Assembly: GCA_013298745.1 (NCBI GenBank)
Contig: JAAFIT010000001.1
Location: 1 to 29,208, forward strand
Direction of reading: 5' to 3'
Length of the DNA: 29,208 bases
From: Sphingomonadales bacterium
GTDB lineage: Bacteria > Pseudomonadota > Alphaproteobacteria > Sphingomonadales > Sphingomonadaceae
Part shown: positions 23,248-29,208 of the stretch, one piece after another
Layout: each line of letters begins with the position of its first letter
Position numbering within the stretch: position 1 is the stretch's first letter
Notes under the pieces: model-generated
Told to the model about the DNA's origin: nothing
What the model saw: only the letters and a program-made list of their open reading frames with translations
Database searches by the model: none
Program-made: the position numbers and the translations under genes

Positions 23248-24693
23248 TCATGCAACCGCGATCCGCCGGGCTGGCCAAACACTGCAGACCAGCGCAACAA
23301 TCCCGGCATTGATCGCCATCGCCAGCAGGCCATGATCCCATTCGGGAAACCAGGACGACCAAAAGGCATTGGCAGCGGGCAACAGCAGCGCCGCATAGCC
23401 CGCGACGATGCCCGCCATCACGCCCGCAGCGTGGGCGCGGGGCCAGGTGAAGGCAAGGAAAACCCCCGGCGCCAGCATGCCGATGGCCGCATAGGCCGAC
23501 AGACCGATTTCGACGAGCGATTTGGCATCGCCGGCCGCCAGATACACGGCCACGCCGGCAAAGCCGACCATCGCTGCCCGTGACACGAGCAGCACCTGCC
23601 AGTCGTCCATTCCCGAGCGCAACGGCAAGGCGACGTTGCGGCCGAAGATCGTCCCCGCCGTGAGCAGCAGCACCGATCCCGGCACCAGCGCCAACAGGCA
23701 GGCGGTGCCGGCAAACAGACCGGTCGCCCAGGGCGGATAGTTTTCGACAACAAAGGTCAGCAGAACGGCATTGTCATCACCGTCCGGCGGTGCCGTGTCC
23801 GCCAGCAACGCTGCAAAGCCGAGGGCAATGATGAAGAAGTAGGACAGCGAATAAAGCGGTTGCCAGATGGCGTTGCGGCGAATGGTTTCGGCACTGTCAG
23901 CGGCAAAGCAGAGCTGGAACATGTGCGGCAGGATCCAGTTGCCGAGCGCCACATTCAGGGCAGCGGTCATCAACCAGGTGCTCGACAGGCCGGAATCGGC
24001 GATACGACCGGGAAATCGGCCGATGCCGGGGTGGCTGGCTTCGGCCATGGCAAAAATGTCCGGCAGCGAACGGGCGCCGACCTTGGACGCAACGGTAACG
24101 CACAAGCCGATGACGATCAGGACCATCAGAACGTCCTTGACGCCGGCCGCAAATGCCGCCGATCGCAACCCGGCAAAAAACACGAATGCCAGCATTACGA
24201 CGGCCGCAATCAAGGCTGCAACGAATGGCGACACGCCGTCTCCCACCGTGAGCCGAACGACCAGGCTGAGCGCCACGATCTGGATCTGGACGTAGATGAC
24301 CAAGGCCGAAATGCCGGCGAGCGCGACGACGACGCCGAGCCAGCGGCTGTTGTAATGATCGGCAAAGAAATCGGCCTGGGTGACAAGGTTGCGCGACCGT
24401 CCCGCGGCCCAGATGCGCGGCATCAACCAGTAGCCAAGCGTGGCCGCAAGCGACACCGACGTCAGCGCGATATAGGCCGGCGCGCCATAGGCCCAGGCAT
24501 AGCCCGAAATGCCGAGCACGGCGAAGGTCGTGTAAATCTCGCCGGCGTTCAGGAACCAGAAAATCACCATCCCGAGGCGGCGTCCGCCGACAGCCCATTC
24601 CGTCACGCTCGACGCTCGCAACTGACGGCGGCCATACAGGATCGCGCCGGCCATCGTGCCGAGCACCACGGCCAGAGTGAGTGCCAGGATCAT
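23248..24693 (-). CDS. sodium:solute symporter family permease
   Basis: ATG at 24693 overlaps the stop of the DUF3311 gene (ATGA) and gives 481 residues. The protein is strongly hydrophobic, with about 13 membrane helices (MILALTLAVVLGTMAGAIL, VVVALAGISALVIYVQIQIV and so on). It has SSS-family landmarks: GRRLGMVIFWFLNAGEIYTT in the first helices, GNWILPHMFQLCFAADSAET in the middle. It should import a small solute with sodium across the inner membrane. Pairing with a tiny DUF3311 protein is usual for this subgroup. Position just upstream of the tryptophan genes suggests an aromatic amino acid, peptide or related compound as cargo (inference). Confidence 0.9.
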   Translation of the reverse strand: MILALTLAVVLGTMAGAILYGRRQLRASSVTEWAVGGRRLGMVIFWFLNAGEIYTTFAVLGISGYAWAYGAPAYIALTSVSLAATLGYWLMPRIWAAGRSRNLVTQADFFADHYNSRWLGVVVALAGISALVIYVQIQIVALSLVVRLTVGDGVSPFVAALIAAVVMLAFVFFAGLRSAAFAAGVKDVLMVLIVIGLCVTVASKVGARSLPDIFAMAEASHPGIGRFPGRIADSGLSSTWLMTAALNVALGNWILPHMFQLCFAADSAETIRRNAIWQPLYSLSYFFIIALGFAALLADTAPPDGDDNAVLLTFVVENYPPWATGLFAGTACLLALVPGSVLLLTAGTIFGRNVALPLRSGMDDWQVLLVSRAAMVGFAGVAVYLAAGDAKSLVEIGLSAYAAIGMLAPGVFLAFTWPRAHAAGVMAGIVAGYAALLLPAANAFWSSWFPEWDHGLLAMAINAGIVALVCSVWPARRIAVA

Positions 24694-24887
24694 TGCGCTT
24701 CGGCGCGCTTGTCGAGGCGATGGACAATGGCGATGATCGCCGAGGCAAACAGCACGCCCGCCATCTGCCAGACCATCGGGAATGGCAAACCCAGGGGCCG
24801 CCACGCCACATCGTTGACGAATGGCACCAGCGCGATCTGCCAGACAAACGGCAGCAGCAGCAGCCAGCGGTGTCGGCGACGGCTCAT
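24690..24887 (-). CDS. DUF3311 small membrane protein, symporter partner
   Basis: ATG at 24887 overlaps the stop of the gene before it (ATGA), and its own stop overlaps the symporter start. The 65-residue protein has two membrane helices (WLLLLPFVWQIALVPFVNDV and VWQMAGVLFASAIIAIVHRL) with the P-F-x-N and GLPFPMVWQM motifs of DUF3311, a family almost always encoded before SSS permeases. It probably assists assembly or activity of the symporter. The back-to-back overlaps imply matched synthesis. Confidence 0.9.
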   Translation of the reverse strand: MSRRRHRWLLLLPFVWQIALVPFVNDVAWRPLGLPFPMVWQMAGVLFASAIIAIVHRLDKRAEAQ

Positions 24888-25192
24888 TGCGTTACAGCGC
24901 CTCCAAGGGCTGTCGGTGGTACCCGACCGGCCTTCAGCACAAGATCGTCGACGTCCTGCATCCTCGCCGGCGCCACCGCAACATAATCGACGGCACGTGC
25001 GGCCCGACACCGATCGTCGCGGCACGTCCGCAAGCCGACTTCGGCTGCCGTGCCCAAGCCGACACCCGTGGCTGCTTCAGGCGATCGACGCAACATCGCC
25101 GCATGTTGCCTGTCGCCGGTGGCTGCCGAAACCGGAAAACCACCCAGCGACAACCCGATAGCGCTCACGCCAAGGGCGCGGCGACTCAACAT
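24884..25192 (-). CDS. small exported protein, 102 aa, unknown
   Basis: ATG at 25192 lies 15 bases after the TonB receptor stop; the stop overlaps the DUF3311 start. The N-terminus (MLSRRALGVSAIGLSLGGFP) is a signal peptide with an SRR motif that could be read by Tat or Sec. The mature part has two nearby cysteines (RTCRDDRC) and the segment VDYVAVAPARMQDVDDLVLK, with no known motif. I do not recognise it. Tight packing on both sides supports a real gene, and the location predicts a periplasmic accessory of the uptake system. Confidence 0.6.
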   Translation of the reverse strand: MLSRRALGVSAIGLSLGGFPVSAATGDRQHAAMLRRSPEAATGVGLGTAAEVGLRTCRDDRCRAARAVDYVAVAPARMQDVDDLVLKAGRVPPTALGGAVTQ

Positions 25193-25207
25193 CCCAGCCA
25201 GTTGGCG

Positions 25208-27493
25208 CTAGAATTTATAGCCGAGCGAAGCGCCGATCCGTTGGTAGGAAGGTTCGACCTGGACGCCACTGTAAAAGGCCTTTTCATAGGCGTTGGAGAA
25301 ATAGCGCGCATTGAACAGGTTTTCGATGAACACCGTCGCACGCATCGCCCCCACGTCGACGCCGGCGCGCAGGTTGACGTTGTGGAACGCCGGCGCGATG
25401 AACGGGAAGCCGTTGTAGCGATAGGCCAGCGGCGTTGAATAGACCTCGCTGCGGTAATTCCATTCGGCGCGGCCGAACAGCGCCAGCGTCTCGGACAAGG
25501 GCTGATTATATTGCGCCTGCGCCCCCATCGTCCAACGCGGGGCGTTGACGAGGCGCTTGCCGGTCACATCAATGACGATGCCATCGATCAACGCGTTCTT
25601 GAAATCGGTCCAGGTCGCTTCGTTGAAACCAAGCTGGCCGCTCAGCTTGAAATTGTCTGAAATCGCTGCGTCGAAGCTCGCTTCCAGACCATAGCTTTCG
25701 GCGGCGCCGGCGTTGGAAATGCCGCTGACGGCACGCAACAGACCGGTGCCCGGCTCGATGAACTGGAAGCGGATGGTCTGCTGGACGTTCTTCCAGTCCA
25801 TGTAGAACGCCGCGAAATCGAGCCGCAAGCGCTTGTCGAACAGATCGACCTTGGTGCCGATTTCATAATTCCAGATGGTTTCCGGCTGGAATTCATTGGC
25901 GAGTAGCGCACTGCCGCTGGTCTGGGTGCCGCCCGATTTGAAACCGCGCGATGCCGTCCCGTAAATCAACCAGTCGTCATTGGCCTTGTAGGCGAGCGTG
26001 AACTTGGGCGAGATATCCTCGAAAGGCGCCCGGCGATCATTGTTGCCGGTGATGATGCCGTTCGATCGAGTCTGCGACTTGTTGAACGTGCGCTCATAGG
26101 AATAGCGCAGACCGACGGTTGCCGACAATTGATCGGTGAAATTGAAGCGGGTTTCGCCGAACAACGCCAGATAGTTGGTGCTGCTATCGGAATCGAGCCC
26201 GGTGATTTCAAGGCCCTCGCACTTGCGGTTGAAACTTGCCGGGCAGATCGGGCTCGCCGCGCCATGATAGGTCGACTGGTCGGTCAAACCGGTGTCTTCG
26301 CCGGCAAAAAAGCCAAGTGACCAGTTGAAGAAATGCTCGCCGTTCGATTGCAGGCGAAGCTCGCCGCTCGTCGACTGACGGTTGAGGAAAAAGTCTTCGT
26401 AAAAGAAGTCCGGGCTGGCGCCATCGACATCGCCATAGTTGAAGACATCGGACGTGATGCGCCCGAGCACCCCTGTCAGCGTTGCGAGATCAAGATCCCA
26501 GGTGAAGCGTGTGCTGAGGAACTCATATTTGCTGCCGACGCTCTGTGGCCGGTTGAAATTGACACGGTTGTTGTTGGTCGGAAAAAAGCCGACGCCATCG
26601 GGGTTGCCGATGAAGCCGGGCTGCGCCGCGGGGTTGGTCGGGCGATAATAGACCGACGTCCAGGTCGAGGTGACATAACCGGTCGGCACCCCGGCGCGCA
26701 TGCCGATTTCCTCGTTCGAGGTGCTATAGGTGAAATCCCAGACAAGCCCGTCGAGCGGCGTCAGACGCGCCTGGATGCGGCCGGTGTAGAATTCGCCGCC
26801 ATTGCCGCCGCCGACCGGATGGATGTTGCGGATGTTGCCATCGGTATGTTCGTACTGCCCCGATGCACGTACCGACAGCAGCCCCGGTGCAATCGGCACG
26901 TTGAGCACGCCCATGCCTCGGAACGTGTCAAAGCTGCTGTAACCGACTTCCACCTCGCCTTCGAAACGGTCGGTCGGCTTTTTGGTGATCACGTTGATGG
27001 CGCCGCCGACCGCGTTCCGGCCAAAATAGGTGCCCTGAGGGCCTCGCAGCACTTCGATGCGTTCAAGATCGACGATCTGCGGGTTGCTGGTGCCGGCGAC
27101 GACGTTGAACTCATCGATATAAAACGCCGTCGAGGTCTGCCGCACATCGGCATAGGGGTTGAGCTGGTTTGAAATGCCGCGGATCGCCAGATCCTTGCGA
27201 TCGCGCGAGCCATTGGTCTGGAAACTGACATTGGGGGTCAATGCCAGCACATCATCGATGCCGCGAACGTTGTTGCGGCGCAGCGTTTCTGCCGAAATCG
27301 CGGTGATGGCGATCGGCACATCCTGGATTGATTCGGTCCGTCGCTGCGCAGTGACGATGATTTCGCTGACGGCCACGGCTTCGGCGGCCGCCGTCTTTGC
27401 CTCCTGCGCCATCGCTGCCGTCGCGGGCACGACGGCGAGCAATGCCGCCAATGCTGTTCCCAATCGGTAATCCTGCAACCGCGCCGCTTTCAT
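25208..27493 (-). CDS. TonB-dependent outer membrane receptor
   Basis: The frame is open to 27652, but the run of three ATGs at 27499-27491 follows GGGGG. I use the last (27493), which starts a normal signal peptide (MKAARLQDYRLGTALAALLA) and a 761-residue protein; an ATG at 27535 overlapping the previous stop is the alternative. A TonB-box-like stretch (SEIIVTAQRR) leads into the plug (VPIAITAISAETL, RGIDDVLALTPNVSF, ERIEVLRGPQGTYFGRNAVG, GAINVITKKP), then a 22-strand barrel ending with aromatic GASLGYKF. This is the sphingomonad type that imports siderophores, sugars, peptides or aromatics. With the symporter it makes a two-membrane uptake route; the ligand is unknown. Confidence 0.9.
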   Translation of the reverse strand: MKAARLQDYRLGTALAALLAVVPATAAMAQEAKTAAAEAVAVSEIIVTAQRRTESIQDVPIAITAISAETLRRNNVRGIDDVLALTPNVSFQTNGSRDRKDLAIRGISNQLNPYADVRQTSTAFYIDEFNVVAGTSNPQIVDLERIEVLRGPQGTYFGRNAVGGAINVITKKPTDRFEGEVEVGYSSFDTFRGMGVLNVPIAPGLLSVRASGQYEHTDGNIRNIHPVGGGNGGEFYTGRIQARLTPLDGLVWDFTYSTSNEEIGMRAGVPTGYVTSTWTSVYYRPTNPAAQPGFIGNPDGVGFFPTNNNRVNFNRPQSVGSKYEFLSTRFTWDLDLATLTGVLGRITSDVFNYGDVDGASPDFFYEDFFLNRQSTSGELRLQSNGEHFFNWSLGFFAGEDTGLTDQSTYHGAASPICPASFNRKCEGLEITGLDSDSSTNYLALFGETRFNFTDQLSATVGLRYSYERTFNKSQTRSNGIITGNNDRRAPFEDISPKFTLAYKANDDWLIYGTASRGFKSGGTQTSGSALLANEFQPETIWNYEIGTKVDLFDKRLRLDFAAFYMDWKNVQQTIRFQFIEPGTGLLRAVSGISNAGAAESYGLEASFDAAISDNFKLSGQLGFNEATWTDFKNALIDGIVIDVTGKRLVNAPRWTMGAQAQYNQPLSETLALFGRAEWNYRSEVYSTPLAYRYNGFPFIAPAFHNVNLRAGVDVGAMRATVFIENLFNARYFSNAYEKAFYSGVQVEPSYQRIGASLGYKF

Positions 27494-27531
27494 CATCATT
27501 GCCCCCTTCGCGTCCAATCCCGAATTGCGCT

Positions 27532-28020
27532 TCATTTCGTCCAGCATTGCGGGTCCATCGGCCCCTTGGCGGGATCGAGCGTTGCCCGCACCAGCACGAT
27601 CGTCGCGATCTTGCCGCCCTTCATGTCGGCATGGCCGGCGGCAAGCGAACAATTGACCTCGCCACCGCGACGTGACCGGATGACATGGTAATTGTAGATC
27701 TGGTCATCCGCTTGAAAGACCATCTTGAACGGCACGACGATTTCGACCTCGCCGCCGCCCGACTGGATTTTCTGGAAATGCGTCGCCCATTGCTCGACGC
27801 CGCGAATGACGGTCTTGCCTTCAAGGACCAGCGTCGCATCTTCGGTGAAATACTGGCGGAAGGCATCGGCGGTGTAGCCGCCGGGCACCTTGTAGGTGGC
27901 GTTCCACCACAGGAAGAATTTCGACAAGGGATCGGTCGCGGGCATTTCCGCTGCCGCCGCCGGCGCTGCCAACCCGGCAATAGCCACGGCCGCCAGCATT
28001 GCCCCCAACCAATTGCGCAT
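27532..28020 (-). CDS. exported NTF2-like (SnoaL/ketosteroid isomerase fold) protein
   Basis: ATG at 28020 has GGGGG four bases upstream and begins a signal peptide (MRNWLGAMLAAVAIAGLAAP). The 162-residue product has an NTF2-like fold: FFLWWNATYKVPGGYTADAF, FTEDATLVLEGKTVIRGVEQ, VVPFKMVFQADDQIYNYHVI. Relatives bind or isomerise small hydrophobic molecules, or act only as binding proteins. Here it would sit in the periplasm beside the TonB receptor, whose frame overlaps its stop, so it may bind or process the imported compound. No definite catalytic pair can be assigned. Confidence 0.8.
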   Translation of the reverse strand: MRNWLGAMLAAVAIAGLAAPAAAAEMPATDPLSKFFLWWNATYKVPGGYTADAFRQYFTEDATLVLEGKTVIRGVEQWATHFQKIQSGGGEVEIVVPFKMVFQADDQIYNYHVIRSRRGGEVNCSLAAGHADMKGGKIATIVLVRATLDPAKGPMDPQCWTK

Positions 28021-28088
28021 AAATCCCCCGATCTGCGGCACGCCTCGACCAACTCCGGCGCGTTGATGGCCAATGTTTATGAGAACGC

Positions 28089-28114
28089 GTTGCATTGCAA
28101 CAAAATTGCAATGC
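28089..28114. promoter_or_regulatory. overlapping palindromes built on TTGCA, possible operator
   Basis: GCATTGCAA (28092-28100) and TTGCAATGC (28106-28114) are a perfect 9-bp dyad around CAAAA. GTTGCATTGCAAC (28089-28101) is a second palindrome sharing the left arm. The set is about 70-95 bases upstream of the NTF2-like gene in a 126-base gap. The position and symmetry suggest a repressor or activator site for the uptake genes. Confidence 0.5.
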
Positions 28115-28146
28115 CATGAGTCGATTACGTCAGATCGACGGACTGG

Positions 28147-29208
28147 TCAGGGGGTGATCGTCGCCGGTGCGTCGTCATTGCGGACGATCTCGCCACCTTT
28201 CATGACAAAATCCAGAGTGCGCAAAGCCTTGATATCGCTGGTCGGATTGCTGTCCAGCGCGACGATATCGGCATATTGCCCCGCCTTGATTCGCCCGACG
28301 TCCTTGTCGACGCCGAGCATCCGCGCCGGGGCAATTGTACCCGCCTGCAACGCCTGCAACGGCGTCATGCCACCCTTCACATAAAGCTCGGCCTCAGCGA
28401 TCGTCGCGGTGGTGCCGTCATTGGGTTCGAACGGAAACTGATCGGTCCCCAGCGCAATATTCACGCCGAGCCGAATGGCCGTCTGCAGCATCGCCCAATG
28501 GTCCTTGCCGGTCGAGGCGACACGTTCGAGATACCAGGGCGGCGAGCCGATCTTCCTGTAGAATTCATAGGCACCGGGCTGGCTGACCACCATCGTCGGC
28601 ACCAGCCAGACACCCTTGGCCTTCATCTGACGCAGCGTCGCTTCGTCAAGATGATAGCCGTGCTCGAAGCAATCGATGCCGAACCGCAACGCCTGCTCGG
28701 CGGCTGCCACCGAACCATTGTGCGCCGTGACCTTGACACCATTGCGATGGGCAACTTCGATCAATGTCCGCATTTCGTCGTCGGTCATCGGCGCTGCGGA
28801 AATATCACCATGGGTGTCGGAAATGCCGCCCGAAATGGCGATCTTGATCCAACTGGCACCGCGCTTGATCTGGGTCCGCGCCGCCTGGGCAAAGCCATAG
28901 GGGCCATCGGTTTCCCGAAAGCCATGGCCACCGGTCGGCACGATCAACTCGCCGGCCGTTTCGATCCGCGGGCCGCGTGTTTGCCCCGCTGCGATCGCTC
29001 TTTTCAGCGCGAAGTCATTGCCATTGTCGGTGTGTGTCAGGCGCACCGTCGTGACGCCCGACAGCAATGATCGACGCGCATTCGCGGCCATCCGCAGGGT
29101 CAGTTCGCCATCGGTTTCATTCGCCAGCGCATCGCCTTCGGCGCCCGGCAGTTTCAGCCCGAAATGGACGTGCATGTTCATCAAGCCGGGCATCAGCCAT
29201 TTACCGGC
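28147..29208 (-). CDS. amidohydrolase family protein (5' end cut by window)
   Basis: The frame is open to the window edge, and the residues before the first ATG (AGKWLMPGLMNMHVHFG) match the family, so the true start lies outside. The visible ~353 residues cover the metal-dependent barrel: HxH in MNMHVHFG, likely carboxylated lysine in SWIKIAISGG, His in VTAHNGS and CFEHGYH, and Asp in ALGTDQFPFE, then the closing VGRIKAGQYADIVALDSNPT. Relatives cleave imidazolonepropionate, Xaa-Pro dipeptides, N-acyl amino acids or amide mycotoxins. As the first visible gene of the leftward uptake/catabolic block, it could release an aromatic amino acid from a conjugate (inference). Confidence 0.85.
   Translation of the reverse strand, partial: AGKWLMPGLMNMHVHFGLKLPGAEGDALANETDGELTLRMAANARRSLLSGVTTVRLTHTDNGNDFALKRAIAAGQTRGPRIETAGELIVPTGGHGFRETDGPYGFAQAARTQIKRGASWIKIAISGGISDTHGDISAAPMTDDEMRTLIEVAHRNGVKVTAHNGSVAAAEQALRFGIDCFEHGYHLDEATLRQMKAKGVWLVPTMVVSQPGAYEFYRKIGSPPWYLERVASTGKDHWAMLQTAIRLGVNIALGTDQFPFEPNDGTTATIAEAELYVKGGMTPLQALQAGTIAPARMLGVDKDVGRIKAGQYADIVALDSNPTSDIKALRTLDFVMKGGEIVRNDDAPATITP

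Noticed and set aside
23860..25161. Rightward 433-residue open frame
   Set aside because: Antisense to the symporter, DUF3311 and small exported genes; composition is the usual GC-rich shadow pattern without any domain.
26333..27172. Rightward 279-residue open frame
   Set aside because: Antisense shadow of the TonB receptor, whose plug and barrel motifs are clear.

Overview
The window looks like a GC-rich alphaproteobacterial chromosome, most likely a sphingomonad. Support comes from a sphingomonad-type TonB-dependent receptor, small helical proteins of a kind common in that order, alphaproteobacterial LexA boxes (GTTC-N7-GTTC) and the AACAGGGAA-type repeats scattered through alphaproteobacterial genomes. 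I found no tRNA, rRNA or CRISPR array.

The left half (about 1-16.3 kb) is accessory DNA. It carries, in order: an McrA-like HNH nuclease cut by the window edge; a 54-codon ORF with a good ribosome binding site; two uncharacterised proteins; a small gene with a LexA box; a secreted amidohydrolase; several small proteins; a second LexA box in front of a 30-residue membrane peptide; an IS3-type transposase remnant; a 1697-residue RTX/Ig/cadherin/beta-helix protein; a degenerate receiver plus MarR-type regulator pair; and a ParB-methyltransferase/DUF5681 pair whose promoter overlaps a third LexA box. A repeat-rich non-coding strip (15.7-16.3 kb) separates this half from the next.

The right half (16.3-29.2 kb) is one long leftward block of catabolic and uptake genes. 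In transcription order they are: amidohydrolase (cut by the edge), NTF2-like secreted protein, TonB receptor, a small exported protein, DUF3311 protein, sodium:solute symporter; then, after a ~200 bp gap, an aromatic amino acid hydroxylase, kynA, kynB, kynU, a nitrilase-fold enzyme, a gentisate-dioxygenase-like cupin and a fumarylacetoacetate-hydrolase-family enzyme. Most joints in the block are overlaps or gaps under 30 bp.

The main hypothesis is that the second set is a complete 5-hydroxylated tryptophan pathway: Trp to 5-hydroxy-Trp, to 5-hydroxykynurenine, to 5-hydroxyanthranilate, then gentisate-like ring opening to an amide, amide hydrolysis by the nitrilase-fold enzyme, and C-C cleavage by the FAH enzyme. 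In the hydroxylase, the tryptophan that marks phenylalanine hydroxylases is leucine, which fits a non-phenylalanine substrate. The terminal FAH gene carries an apparent frameshift near its 3' end. The pathway assignment is inference; the family assignments are well supported.
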